From UBA817 sp049889215 (GTDB taxonomy: Bacteria > Margulisbacteria > Marinamargulisbacteria > UBA817), in assembly GCA_049889215.1 (NCBI GenBank), contig JBMHDV010000004.1, forward strand, positions 37,343-101,342: a stretch of 64,000 bases of DNA, in the 5' to 3' direction. Positions 43,542-52,710 of the stretch are shown piece by piece (the stretch's first letter is position 1; each line of letters starts with the position of its first letter). The position numbers and the translations under genes were made by a program. The notes under the pieces are model-generated. The model was not told where the DNA came from. It worked only from the letters and a program-made list of their open reading frames with translations, and made no database searches.

Positions 43542-44107
43542 TATTTAACCCTTTCGATGTATTCACCGGTATCAGTATTCACCTTAATTCGATCACCTTC
43601 TTTAATGAAAGCCGGCGCCTGAACCGTCATGCCATTATCAACTTCGATAGGGCGTAGCGATGAGCTTGCCGTTGCTTTTCTAATTTCTGGCGGTGCAGTT
43701 GTTACCGTAAATTCAACCGAGCTTGGCAATTCAATATCCACCGGTGTGGATTCATGAAATGCAACATTATAGGACTGCTCTTCAGTTAAATACCACTTTT
43801 TATCACCAACAAAATCCGTTTCTAGGGTAACTTGTTCAAATGTTTCATTATCCATAAAATGAAACCCTTGGTGATCATCATATAAATATTGCATGGGCTT
43901 AGAAATCACAGATACACGCTCAACACGATCCGCTGAACGAAACCGTTTTTCCATATTTTTACCATTAAAAATATTCTTTAATTTGGTTTGCATGCAAGCA
44001 ACCCCCTTACCAGGCGTAACATGCTGGGTTTTATTTACCTTATACAAATCCCCATCTACTTTTAATATCATCCCCACCCGTATTTGTGTTGCAACGACTT
44101 GTTCCAT
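43541..44107 (-). CDS. efp: Elongation factor P
   Basis: 188 residues, standard three-domain EF-P. Domain I has TQHVTPGKGVACMQTKLKN with the loop lysine that reaches the ribosomal A/P-site region; the C-terminal OB fold ends RIKVNTDTGEYIERV. EF-P relieves stalling at polyproline stretches. The type of lysine modification cannot be inferred since no modification enzyme is visible nearby. A strong AGGAGGAGC site precedes the ATG. It heads efp-DUF3467-tadA. Confidence 0.97.
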   Translation of the reverse strand: MEQVVATQIRVGMILKVDGDLYKVNKTQHVTPGKGVACMQTKLKNIFNGKNMEKRFRSADRVERVSVISKPMQYLYDDHQGFHFMDNETFEQVTLETDFVGDKKWYLTEEQSYNVAFHESTPVDIELPSSVEFTVTTAPPEIRKATASSSLRPIEVDNGMTVQAPAFIKEGDRIKVNTDTGEYIERVK

Positions 44108-44207
44108 GTTCGCTCCTCCTAATATTGTTATCGATTGGTTGTAAAAACGATTTAATTTTATCAGTTATTGCAAAAAGCCAACAGTAAAAACTAATTACAA
44201 GCCCAAA

Positions 44208-44255
44208 TTCACCGATAATAACCATATATAGAATGGGGGGATTATTATCGGTGAA
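44208..44255. repeat. Perfect 14-base inverted repeat around a promoter-like sequence
   Basis: TTCACCGATAATAA (44208-44221) is the exact reverse complement of TTATTATCGGTGAA (44242-44255). The 20-base centre contains TAGAAT and a GGGGGG run. It lies between the divergent efp gene and the 190-residue orphan. It could be an operator, or an RNA hairpin that hides the G-run. Confidence 0.8.
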
Positions 44256-44951
44256 ATACGACCACATAAACCAAAACTAAATTCATTTACGGCAAAAAAA
44301 ACAGTTTTACGTACAAAAAACAAACAAAATACACCACTATCACCACTAAAAGTAACATCCCGAGCGTATTCAACAACATTGGGACACTTATTCAGATCTG
44401 GTGAAAGCAATGACAACAGAAGCATTCGCCGAGCCATCATCCAAAAGTTTTATACACTTGATCAGCATTGTGAATTTTTAACTGAAGACGAATGGAACAC
44501 CGTTGATGCACTTGTTGGTTCGAACATATACAAAGAGACAACCCATCGTGGCCAAAAAGAAAAAAACGCCTATACAACGGCCATGCATGAAGCTCATTCT
44601 GGCCGAAAATTTAAAGGAAAGGATCACACCAATCATGTGATTCAAGGAAGTAACCGCATCTTAAATTTTCTTTTAAAATCGGCTGAACCATCAGAGAACC
44701 TAAACATTATTTTAAATTTACTCCTTGAATGCGCCTTTATTATTGAACAAGATGAAAATGTTGCACCAAATCAAATGACGCATAGCTGTAATGAATCAAA
44801 ATATAAAGCTGAGTTTCTAGCAAAATTTAAAGAAGGTAGCTTGGTTTCAAATAAGGATTTTGAAAAGCTAAAACAACTAACCATTGACATTAATTTAAAT
44901 GAGTACCTAACAAATACTGAAAAAAGTGGCACTCAACGACGACTATTTTAA
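44241..44951 (+). CDS. Unrecognised protein with no conventional start codon near its upstream coding end
   Basis: The frame opens after a TAG at 44229 and runs to 44951. The only usual start is a TTG at 44379 (190 residues) without a ribosome binding site. Upstream of that the frame continues for about 46 codons with basic, Thr/Ser-rich coding-like sequence (ending TSRAYSTTLGHLF). TAGAAT-GGGGGG-ATT gives the six-base spacing seen at other leaderless starts, pointing to ATT at 44241, or G-run-driven initiation. The main body is soluble and helical (NRSIRRAIIQKFYTLDQHCE, NHVIQGSNRILNFLLK). Not recognised. Its stop overlaps that of the convergent gene by four bases. Confidence 0.45.
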   Translation: MIIGEIRPHKPKLNSFTAKKTVLRTKNKQNTPLSPLKVTSRAYSTTLGHLFRSGESNDNRSIRRAIIQKFYTLDQHCEFLTEDEWNTVDALVGSNIYKETTHRGQKEKNAYTTAMHEAHSGRKFKGKDHTNHVIQGSNRILNFLLKSAEPSENLNIILNLLLECAFIIEQDENVAPNQMTHSCNESKYKAEFLAKFKEGSLVSNKDFEKLKQLTIDINLNEYLTNTEKSGTQRRLF

Positions 44952-45760
44952 GTATTCACTTGAACTGATAATCGTTGTAATTTTGGACCATGACACTCGG
45001 ATGTCATCGAGGGTAACTCTACTTGATGAAATAACTTCAATGGTTGCCCAACCAATGCCGCTTTAGCTCCCTCATAATGCAATTCAACATCAGCGTCATC
45101 GACAGCAACTTTCTGCCAAGATGATGTTGTGGACTCTCGCATCAACAATTGTCGATTAAGATTAATATCTAACTCAGTGACCCCAATGGTTGCATCATTA
45201 TCATAAATGGCAATCTCGTCCGCTAAGCGTGCCGCAACCTCAATAGCATAACTGGCATTGCATGGTTGGTCGAGCAACCCATAAAAACGAGTTATCACAG
45301 GTTGCTTAAACACACGAGCGTCTTCGAACAAAGTGATTTGCATCGCCTTTCCACTATCACGGTGTAACGTGGTTGGAAAATACCAATCATCACGATGTTT
45401 TAGCGGCAATGCAACCATTCTAAAATGAGTGTTAAATGTTGTTGGTGGCCCTGTTGGAAAATCGGACGCGCACAGCACCGCTTGAAAAAACTGCAGGCTT
45501 GGCGCTAAAGAATTCAACATTGAAACAGAAGACACTGAAACATCATCATCGCTGATTGTTACACCATTTGGAGAAACAAACAGAGTGGCAGGATCAGATG
45601 ACACCAGCAGGAGTTGCTCCACATCCACGTTGACTCGAGGCGTCTTAAAAATTGCAACACCGTTTCGACATAATGCATTATGAACATCACGTTGTGGTGG
45701 CCACCTAAATTGACGATTGGTACTGAAACGTTTAATTTGAGTTGTGCATTGTAGTCTCAC
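44948..45760 (-). CDS. Unrecognised beta-rich protein
   Basis: 270 residues from GTG at 45760, chosen because TATAGT lies exactly six bases before it; a GTG at 45787 would precede the promoter. No signal peptide or membrane helix. Sequence such as GVAIFKTPRVNVDVEQLLLVS, ATLFVSPNGVTISDDDVSV and GVTELDINLNRQLL is predicted mostly beta. Arg- and Asp-rich, cysteines scattered. Divergent from dsbD. No family recognised. Confidence 0.55.
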   Translation of the reverse strand: MRLQCTTQIKRFSTNRQFRWPPQRDVHNALCRNGVAIFKTPRVNVDVEQLLLVSSDPATLFVSPNGVTISDDDVSVSSVSMLNSLAPSLQFFQAVLCASDFPTGPPTTFNTHFRMVALPLKHRDDWYFPTTLHRDSGKAMQITLFEDARVFKQPVITRFYGLLDQPCNASYAIEVAARLADEIAIYDNDATIGVTELDINLNRQLLMRESTTSSWQKVAVDDADVELHYEGAKAALVGQPLKLFHQVELPSMTSECHGPKLQRLSVQVNT

Positions 45761-45766
45761 CCGAAT

Positions 45767-45772
45767 ACTATA
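45767..45772 (-). promoter_or_regulatory. -10 box TATAGT six bases before GTG 45760 (leaderless)
   Basis: Minus strand TATAGT, ATTCGG, GTG. Defines the start of the 270-residue orphan. No clear -35 box. Confidence 0.5.
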
Positions 45773-45801
45773 ACACAGTGCAGTCACTGAATAACTAAAT
45801 A

Positions 45802-45829
45802 TTGATGAATCATAATGTTACCGTATAAT
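45802..45829 (+). promoter_or_regulatory. Promoter of dsbD, leaderless
   Basis: TTGATG (45802-45807) and TATAAT (45824-45829) are spaced by 16 bases; six bases (AAAATA) separate TATAAT from the ATG at 45836. Confidence 0.65.
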
Positions 45830-45835
45830 AAAATA

Positions 45836-47671
45836 ATGAAGCGATTCGTGTTACTGATACTACTTTTTTGCTCACCGATGGTAAATGCCGCGATTGATTG
45901 GGTAGTGATTGGCAAATCTGCAAACAATCAACTCATTACTGAAGTCCGTCACACCCTCCCTAAAGGATGGCACACCTATTGGAAAAATCCTGGTGATAGT
46001 GGGGATCGCGCACGCATTTCAACAAAACAGACGGATATCAGTTTGGGGGATTTGCAATTTCCAAAACCAACTGTTATTCCTGTTGATCCACTAATCACTT
46101 ATGGCTATAACGATCATGTCACCTATACACTACCCATTAAAAAAATCCCTTTATCAACCAAAGAAGTTACAGCTGTATTTAGTTGGCTCGAATGCAAAGA
46201 GCTTTGCATTCCTAAAGAACAAAAAATCACATTAACCATACCATCATCCATCCAAAATATCGCATCTCCAACCGTCCAAAAAACCATCACCACAACGATC
46301 GTTAAAAAAGGTAAACGGATATTTATCACCCTACCAGATAATACAACAACCGCTCAGTTTTTCCCGCTTAAAAACAACCAAATTAACCCATTAACCCAAC
46401 ATGTAAAAAATGATCAATTAATCATCACTCTTACAGATAAAAGCATCACTACCCTATATGGTGAATTATTTTTAAATGACCATCAAACCCCGATTAAAGT
46501 TTCACAAAAAATCTCAACATCCCAACATTCTATTATTGGGATTATTTGGATTATGATAACCGCTTTTTTGGGTGGTTTACTGTTAAATATAATGCCTTGT
46601 GTATTACCTATATTAGGCATTAAGGCCATTCAATTAAATCAAAACGAAAGCAATCAAAAATATAAAGATGCCCTTGGGTACATTATTGGAATCACAGGTT
46701 CACTTTTAACTTTATACTTTATACTAATCAGCATAAAAATATCAGGCGCTAGTATTGGCTGGGGATTTCAATTGCAGTCCCCCATCATGATTCAATCACT
46801 TATTTTATTGTTCACTTTAATCATGTGCATTAACTTGGATTTAATTCAGATCCCATTACCTTCATTTGCATCAAAAAAAAGCAATAATATGATACTTAGC
46901 GGAATACTAACCACACTGATAGCAACCCCATGCACTGCACCTTTTTTAGGCAGCGCGTTATCAATTGCATTATTGCAATCTCCGTTTATTGGCGTAATTA
47001 TTTTCCTATCCATGAGCGTCGGGTTGGCATTGCCAATGGTATGCATTATCATCATGCCCTATTTTAGACAATTAATTCCCAAATCGGGTCAATGGAATCA
47101 ATCATTCAAATACTATTTAAATATTGGGTTTGTCGTCACAATTGGGTGGTTCATGTGGATATTAAGTGCACAAATAAGCACATCCGCTACACTGGCCTTT
47201 TTTAGTAGCATAATCACACTCTTTTGTTTATTCATATTCAGGTCAAGAACAGGTCTGTTAAAACCTTTAATCATTTTAATTTTAACCATTTGTGTTGGAT
47301 TACCATCCATTCTTATGACATCAAATAATTCTACTGATTGGGCTGCATATTCCAAAGATTATATAGAAGAGCTGGAATATAATAATCAGCCTTATTTTAT
47401 TGATATTACTGCAAAGTGGTGCATCACTTGCCAAACAAACAAATTGACAGTCCTCAATACAACTGAAGGAAAAGCACTATTCAAGTCACAATCGATCCAG
47501 CGAGTTCAAGCGGATTGGACCAATAAAAACAAGGACGTTTCCAACCTATTAGCTAAATACAACAAGGTCAGTATTCCCACATACATTTACTTTGATGGCC
47601 AATCCCACAAAGTAACAGGTGACATTCTTACATTACGCAAGTTAAAAACATTTTTAAGCCAACCAGAATAA
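45836..47671 (+). CDS. dsbD: Thiol:disulfide interchange protein DsbD
   Basis: 611 residues from the ATG at 45836; an ATG at 45815 lies upstream of the -10 box. The signal peptide (MKRFVLLILLFCSPMVNA) leads to a periplasmic alpha domain with the cysteine pair in ECKELCIPKEQ. Next come eight membrane helices with the two electron-carrying cysteines in NIMPCVLPILG and ATPCTAPFLG, and a C-terminal thioredoxin domain with AKWCITCQ. DsbD passes electrons from cytoplasmic thioredoxin to periplasmic disulfide reductases. The presence of all three modules makes this a complete DsbD rather than the short CcdA. AgcS follows 47 bases later with its own promoter-like box. Confidence 0.93.
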   Translation: MKRFVLLILLFCSPMVNAAIDWVVIGKSANNQLITEVRHTLPKGWHTYWKNPGDSGDRARISTKQTDISLGDLQFPKPTVIPVDPLITYGYNDHVTYTLPIKKIPLSTKEVTAVFSWLECKELCIPKEQKITLTIPSSIQNIASPTVQKTITTTIVKKGKRIFITLPDNTTTAQFFPLKNNQINPLTQHVKNDQLIITLTDKSITTLYGELFLNDHQTPIKVSQKISTSQHSIIGIIWIMITAFLGGLLLNIMPCVLPILGIKAIQLNQNESNQKYKDALGYIIGITGSLLTLYFILISIKISGASIGWGFQLQSPIMIQSLILLFTLIMCINLDLIQIPLPSFASKKSNNMILSGILTTLIATPCTAPFLGSALSIALLQSPFIGVIIFLSMSVGLALPMVCIIIMPYFRQLIPKSGQWNQSFKYYLNIGFVVTIGWFMWILSAQISTSATLAFFSSIITLFCLFIFRSRTGLLKPLIILILTICVGLPSILMTSNNSTDWAAYSKDYIEELEYNNQPYFIDITAKWCITCQTNKLTVLNTTEGKALFKSQSIQRVQADWTNKNKDVSNLLAKYNKVSIPTYIYFDGQSHKVTGDILTLRKLKTFLSQPE

Positions 47672-47706
47672 TTATCTTGTTTAAGGCTCTCGTTTTTACT
47701 ACTATA

Positions 47707-47712
47707 TAAAGT
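47707..47712 (+). promoter_or_regulatory. -10 box TAAAGT six bases before ATG 47719
   Basis: TAAAGT, ATTCTC, ATG; an overlapping TATAAA (47705-47710) is an alternative with eight-base spacing. No Shine-Dalgarno sequence. Confidence 0.4.
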
Positions 47713-47718
47713 ATTCTC

Positions 47719-49659
47719 ATGAGACAATTTATAGACACAACTTTACACCCTCTTTTTGGGGTCTTATCAGAGCTTATTGGCAAAGGCGTTGAATACATTT
47801 GGTATTACCCAGTTGTTTTTCTTTGCGTTTACTGCGGAGTTATGTTTTCGCTTCGTTCTGGTTTTATTCAATTTCGTGGCATTCGTCATACCATCGACTT
47901 ATTAAGAGGAAAATATGACAACCCCGATGAACCTGGTCAAATCACACACTTCCAAGCACTAATGGCAGCCCTATCTGGCACGATTGGGCTGGGAAACATT
48001 GCAGGTGTCGCAATTGCAATTTCACTGGGCGGTCCAGGAACCATACTATGGATGTGGATTGCCGGTCTATTTGGTATGGCAACGAAGTTTTATGAATGCA
48101 CACTAGGTACAAAATACCGTGTTATAAAAGATGGAAATGTTTATGGTGGCCCAATGTACTATATTAAAGAACGCTTACCAAAATTCTTAAAGCCTTTGGC
48201 ATTTTTATATGCATTTTCAACAATTTTTGGTGCATTTGGTGCTGGCGGAATGTTTCAGGCAAATCAAGCCGCATCCGCATTAAGCGCTTACTTCAATATT
48301 CCCGCTTTATTAACAGGGCTTATTTTAGCAGCAGCCATTGCGGTTGTTATTATTGGAGGCATTAAACGTATTGGACAGGTTGCTGGAAAAATTGTTCCAG
48401 CCATGTGTATTATTTATATTATTGGGGCATTAATCATTTGCGCGATGAATATATCTCAATTACCAGATATTTTTGGTTTAATTATCTCGGATGCATTTTC
48501 TGGAAACGCAGTTGCTGGTGGTGCAGTAGGAACCGTTATTATTTGGGGAATTCGACGTGCTGTTTTCTCAAATGAAGCAGGTCTAGGCTCAGCGTCCATT
48601 GCCCATGCAGCCGTTAAAACAAAGTATCCTATTCGAGAAGGTTTCGTTGCCTCTATTGGCCCATTCATTGATACCGTCATTGTTTGTACGGCAACGGCAA
48701 TTGTGATTATCTTAAGCGGGCAATATGCAACTTCAGCATATGCAAAAAATACCACTACCATTGACTTCGAATCTCAAAAAAATCACAATACTAACGCCCA
48801 TTGGATACGCACCAATAATCCATCTGACAATCAAGGTTTCCGCATCAAACATCAAGTGTCAGACAAGATTAGCACGTATACATCTGCTCCACTAAATATT
48901 GTCACAGAAAAAACAACCTGGTACGGAACAAAATACAATGCACTTTTAGGTGATGGCATCCAATTCAAAACAAAACGTGATCGTGGTAACTACGCATTAA
49001 TAATACGAGATAAAAATGACGAAAAAGTAACCGCATTACGGCTAAGTGGTGACGAAAAGTTTTTCTTTGCATCAAACCTGACGTTCGGGACAATGTCCTT
49101 GGTTTATTTTTCTTTAAATCAAACAAAATCAGATGGAACCTGGCAAACTCACACAGTGTCCTTTAAAGAACAAACAAATGAGTGGATAAAATTAAACCCA
49201 GCCATGCACAACATGTATTTGGAATTTATTGTCGACAAAAACACAACGGATTTTGAAATTGATGACATCATGATTGGTAAACCAAAGAGTGGGATCCAAC
49301 TAACAATCGCTGCATTTGATCAATATTTAAAAGGATTTGGCTCCATTTTTATTACCATTGCTGTTGTATTATTTGCCTTTTCTACCATGATTACTTGGTC
49401 ATATTATGGCGAATCAGCCCTTATGTTTTTATTTGGTAAAAAAGCCATCCTCCCATTTAAAGTTGTTTTTATTGGACTCATTATTTTAGGTTCCGTAATT
49501 TCACTTGAAACCGTCATTAACTTTTCTGATTTAATGATTGGATTAATGGTGATTCCAAACACAATTGCAATCTTATACTTAATCAACGATGTTTCTAAAG
49601 ATTTATTTAGCTACACAGAAAAACTTAAAAACAATGAATTAAAGGTGTATAAAAAATGA
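47719..49659 (+). CDS. AGCS-family sodium:amino-acid symporter with inserted domain
   Basis: 646 residues, longer than the usual 450-550. Family motifs: residues 80-115 (MAALSGTIGLGNIAGVAIAI, SLGGPGTILWMW), YECTLGTKYR, GGPMYYIKE and VFSNEAGLGSASIAHAA. Membrane helices resume at about 540 (FITIAVVLFAFSTMITWSYYGE). Between about 340 and 525 is a hydrophilic beta-rich block (TTTIDFESQKNHNTNAHW, FRIKHQVSDK, IQFKTKRDRGNYALII, FEIDDIMIG), like a carbohydrate-binding-type sandwich, that should sit in the periplasm. The protein should import alanine or glycine with sodium. No ribosome binding site; its stop overlaps the next gene (ATGA). Confidence 0.88.
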   Translation: MRQFIDTTLHPLFGVLSELIGKGVEYIWYYPVVFLCVYCGVMFSLRSGFIQFRGIRHTIDLLRGKYDNPDEPGQITHFQALMAALSGTIGLGNIAGVAIAISLGGPGTILWMWIAGLFGMATKFYECTLGTKYRVIKDGNVYGGPMYYIKERLPKFLKPLAFLYAFSTIFGAFGAGGMFQANQAASALSAYFNIPALLTGLILAAAIAVVIIGGIKRIGQVAGKIVPAMCIIYIIGALIICAMNISQLPDIFGLIISDAFSGNAVAGGAVGTVIIWGIRRAVFSNEAGLGSASIAHAAVKTKYPIREGFVASIGPFIDTVIVCTATAIVIILSGQYATSAYAKNTTTIDFESQKNHNTNAHWIRTNNPSDNQGFRIKHQVSDKISTYTSAPLNIVTEKTTWYGTKYNALLGDGIQFKTKRDRGNYALIIRDKNDEKVTALRLSGDEKFFFASNLTFGTMSLVYFSLNQTKSDGTWQTHTVSFKEQTNEWIKLNPAMHNMYLEFIVDKNTTDFEIDDIMIGKPKSGIQLTIAAFDQYLKGFGSIFITIAVVLFAFSTMITWSYYGESALMFLFGKKAILPFKVVFIGLIILGSVISLETVINFSDLMIGLMVIPNTIAILYLINDVSKDLFSYTEKLKNNELKVYKK

Positions 49660-50621
49660 TCATTAAACCACTCGTCATCTTAAGCCTATTGCTGGCAACA
49701 AATGCCCATGCATTGTTTTTTCCTATCGTATCCTATTCAGATGAAACGGGAACAATTCTTGGATTATTTACCCAAAAAGAACTCAACAACTCTGCCAACC
49801 TACAATTGATGGGAATGACCCAAAATAAAGGGCAAATGGGAATGGTCAATTTAACCAACCTACCTGTTCAAAATGAACGCATTAATATTCGAGTTTTTGG
49901 ATCAAATACTGGCACCAGCTACTACGGGATTGCCAACACCAACAAAAAAAGTGATGACCAAACATTGTACTTTTCTGAATTTAAAACAGCACTTTCAATA
50001 GAAAAACCATTGTATAAATCATGGGACTTAATTGCTGGCCTTAGCTATAACACTTACAAGGAAAATCGTGAAAAAAACAATCGTGCAACTGACGAATTTA
50101 ACGAACTCCACGATATAGGTATTGAAGTTGGCATACAAATGGATAAACGTGATGCAGAATACAATGCAACCACCGGTTATTTTAACGAAATAAAAGCTGA
50201 ATTTTATCCTCGTCATACCAAACTTAGTAACGATGTTCGATCCTTCATACCGTTACCCCATAACGCAACGTGGGCCAATCGATTGTATATTGGGCAAACA
50301 ATAACGGACACTGCTCATATTCAATATTACCAAGCGGTGGGCAGCTATTATCACATGCGTGGGTACAAGGGTAATGATATCATGGACAAATTTTTGGCCT
50401 TTGGGCAGACCGAATGGCGTAAAAAAATCACATCATGGTTAACCATTTCCCCATTTTTAGAAGTGGGCACCATTGGCTCATCACCGAGCAATACCATTAA
50501 AGGCTTATTTTCCTATGGGGTTGGCACCTACTTTCCCTTAGGTGCGGGCGCATTTCGACTAGAAATCGCCTCTGCTGAACAAAACAGCGAATTTTACTTT
50601 GGGTTTAATCACGTATTCTAA
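49656..50621 (+). CDS. Omp85/surface-antigen-like outer-membrane barrel
   Basis: 321 residues with a signal peptide (KPLVILSLLLATNAHA). The rest is beta-stranded. YYHMRGYKGND matches the (V/I/L)RG(F/Y) motif of Omp85 barrels; KFLAFGQTEWRKKI, LFSYGVGTYFPLGAGAFRLEIA and a terminal FYFGFNHVF with final Phe fit the D15/bacterial surface antigen C-terminus. No POTRA domains are present, so this is a barrel-only member. ATGA overlap with the transporter gene suggests a joint role, perhaps letting the AGCS substrate across the outer membrane; that is inference. Confidence 0.78.
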   Translation: MIIKPLVILSLLLATNAHALFFPIVSYSDETGTILGLFTQKELNNSANLQLMGMTQNKGQMGMVNLTNLPVQNERINIRVFGSNTGTSYYGIANTNKKSDDQTLYFSEFKTALSIEKPLYKSWDLIAGLSYNTYKENREKNNRATDEFNELHDIGIEVGIQMDKRDAEYNATTGYFNEIKAEFYPRHTKLSNDVRSFIPLPHNATWANRLYIGQTITDTAHIQYYQAVGSYYHMRGYKGNDIMDKFLAFGQTEWRKKITSWLTISPFLEVGTIGSSPSNTIKGLFSYGVGTYFPLGAGAFRLEIASAEQNSEFYFGFNHVF

Positions 50622-50650
50622 ACACAACTGATTAAATTTGATATATTTAA

Positions 50651-51124
50651 TTAATAATCAAAACCCAAATTACAGGATTTATTCCCATTTTCTAAAGCCA
50701 TTGCCAATTTGAGGTATTGATTAGGAGTAATTTCGTTACCTTTATTTTCACCTTTTGTATGAACCATTTTTATATGCCCGCCACCTTTATTTTGTGCACT
50801 TAGATTATTTTCATCACAAAATGTTAGAAATTTGGTACAGTTATTTCTTGTTAAGGCCTGATACCATTAATCATAACTGCCATATTCTGACGATACTGAT
50901 TGTTTATCAGATGAAAGACACAAAAACCATTCACCGACACCTCCTATTGAATTTATAAGAGAACCAAAAACCTCCAATGTATCTTTAGTTACCTCACCTG
51001 CGTTATGTAATATTTGACCAAAGCAATCATTACCTCTATCGTAAGAATTGTTTGAATTACGAGAAACACCTTGGTTATAAGCAGGTTTGTGATGGCTGTG
51101 ATTATTATAATTCCCATAAGGCAT
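50651..51124 (-). pseudogene. Small protein gene split by an in-frame TAA
   Basis: An 85-residue frame (ATG 51124, strong AGGGGGGG site) ends at TAA 50867-50869. The same frame then stays open for 71 more codons to TAA at 50651. The second part looks coding: it contains TKFLTFCDENNLSAQNKGGG, HIKMVHTKGENKGNEITPNQ and YLKLAMALENGNK, with no good start codon of its own before an internal ATG. Either a longer protein of 157 residues has been interrupted by one nonsense change, or the stop is read through, or the downstream piece is a decayed neighbour. The N-terminal part is His/Asn-rich (NNHSHHKPAYNQG). Not recognised. Confidence 0.5.
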
Positions 51125-51183
51125 AATTACCCCCCCTGTTCTGTATGGTTTTTAATCAATATCGTTGCTTTTTTTTGGGTGAG

Positions 51184-51507
51184 TTACTCACTGGCACGTT
51201 GAACATGACCCAACAATTCCTTTACCATCCCATCATGACTGGTTTGACCGTTAACCATAATGGATTTCTTTTCCACATCACATTCAATTTTAAACGTACC
51301 TTTCGCTTTGCTTGTCGCTGTTTCGTATGTTATTAGCTGATCATTAAATATTTGAATAAAATAGTACGATTGGTTTGGTTTTGGTGGTTGTGTAATGCAA
51401 TCCGTAATCATCAGGGGTTGTGAGGAATCCTTTGTCATTAATGCGCCAAAACTACAAATGTTACGAGCTCTCGTCCATACATCATCATTATTGGCTTGAT
51501 TTTTCAT
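51184..51507 (-). CDS. Small unrecognised protein
   Basis: 107 residues from ATG 51507. AGGGGG (51513-51518) is the ribosome binding site; the GTG at 51513 of a longer frame falls within it and is rejected. No signal peptide; soluble, with predicted strands YYFIQIFNDQLITYETA and GTFKIECDVEKKSIMVNG, and a short C-terminal helix. Lies upstream of the interrupted small gene on the same strand. Not recognised. Confidence 0.55.
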   Translation of the reverse strand: MKNQANNDDVWTRARNICSFGALMTKDSSQPLMITDCITQPPKPNQSYYFIQIFNDQLITYETATSKAKGTFKIECDVEKKSIMVNGQTSHDGMVKELLGHVQRASE

Positions 51508-51738
51508 AGGCACCCCCTAAAAAATAGTTACCTACTTTATCAATCAACCATCAAAAAATTGAAGATTTTATGTAAAATAATTTAACCGTTAAATACCATT
51601 AAATTTATTTTACAAAAAGAATAAAAGTCAAAAAGAACTAAATTAACCAGCGATTAAATAAAAAATGTGATGATTAGCGCACCTTTTTCATCACCTTAAT
51701 ACCACCTCAGGGCATCACTACGTCATCAACCATAATCA

Positions 51739-52536
51739 TTAAAACAATTCCTTATTCAAATCAAGAAATTCAATAGCTGTAGAAAGTAAATAATAGCGAA
51801 AATACCCAATTTGCTCGTTTGATGCGTTATATAATGCCGCCGTTACTGGATAGTCATAAGGCTTTGCATTTTCCATATCCAAATCTTTTAAGCTTAAATT
51901 ATCCAATGATGCCGTATAGGTATCTGATGAGCCATCTGAATTCATAATTTTAATGAGGATGGGACAAGTTGAAAACGCATAGGTGGACAACCCATCACCG
52001 GTCTTTGCTAATTCCTCCGTTGATACCCAAGTATCTCTATATTTGCATTGATTATCGGGACGGCCCAATAAAACCACCGCTCTCGGTGATGGAGTCGAGA
52101 AACTGTATGAATTCAATGCATTGGGCGCCGTAACAGCAGCCGTAATTTCGAAGTCATCCTGCACTACTGCCAGTGCAATTTGAGTGTCCACTTGTTGAAC
52201 TGTTTTTACACCTGGATCATCAGATATCGTGGTTCTTGTGTCCACTGCAATCGTAACAAATGAAAAAGGGGAAGTCGCACTTTTTTCATTTAAAAAAATT
52301 CTGGGCTTATCACCTTCCCCATCCGTATATATCTGGAGACCCTCTTTACCATCGGCATCAACGTTCAAGTCCACATGCGAATAGGACAATGACGAGAACG
52401 CTTCATCCACACTGGCCATGGACATTGTTTCTGCTGGGTCTTTAACCAACGTGTATTTGGTTGTTTCTGCAATAACCCCAACAGTACAGGCCACCAACCA
52501 TACGGCCATGATTTGTTTAAAGATTGTTGGCATCAT
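51739..52536 (-). CDS. Secreted protein, unrecognised
   Basis: 265 residues with a signal peptide (MPTIFKQIMAVWLVACTVGVIAE); a second ATG at 52533 is an alternative. The mature part is beta-rich and acidic (TIAVDTRTTISDDPGVKTVQQV, STPSPRAVVLLGRPDNQC, SCPILIKIMNSDGSSD region) with two or three cysteines that could pair. Its start overlaps the end of the small lipoprotein gene, so the two are coupled. Likely periplasmic or outer-membrane-associated. Not recognised. Confidence 0.65.
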   Translation of the reverse strand: MMPTIFKQIMAVWLVACTVGVIAETTKYTLVKDPAETMSMASVDEAFSSLSYSHVDLNVDADGKEGLQIYTDGEGDKPRIFLNEKSATSPFSFVTIAVDTRTTISDDPGVKTVQQVDTQIALAVVQDDFEITAAVTAPNALNSYSFSTPSPRAVVLLGRPDNQCKYRDTWVSTEELAKTGDGLSTYAFSTCPILIKIMNSDGSSDTYTASLDNLSLKDLDMENAKPYDYPVTAALYNASNEQIGYFRYYLLSTAIEFLDLNKELF

Positions 52537-52670
52537 TGGGACTTCTTACCTTTCGTTACTGCATTGAATGCCTTAAAACTGTCTAATGAAGACTCTGGAA
52601 TGGACGGATCAGACTGTTTTGAACACCCCAAACACGCACATAGAATAACTAAACATAATAAACGAATCAT
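52533..52670 (-). CDS. Small lipoprotein, 45 residues
   Basis: ATG at 52670 is preceded by AAAGGAG at good spacing. The first 16 residues (MIRLLCLVILCACLGC) form a lipoprotein signal, with Cys16 (or Cys12) as the likely lipidated residue. The mature part is short and polar (SKQSDPSIPESS, then a Lys-rich end). The TGA overlaps the ATG of the following secreted protein (ATGATG). Probably an entericidin-like or accessory lipoprotein by size; no family recognised. Confidence 0.65.
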   Translation of the reverse strand: MIRLLCLVILCACLGCSKQSDPSIPESSLDSFKAFNAVTKGKKSQ

Positions 52671-52710
52671 AACTACTCCTTTAAACGAGTAATATTATCG
52701 AATAAATACG

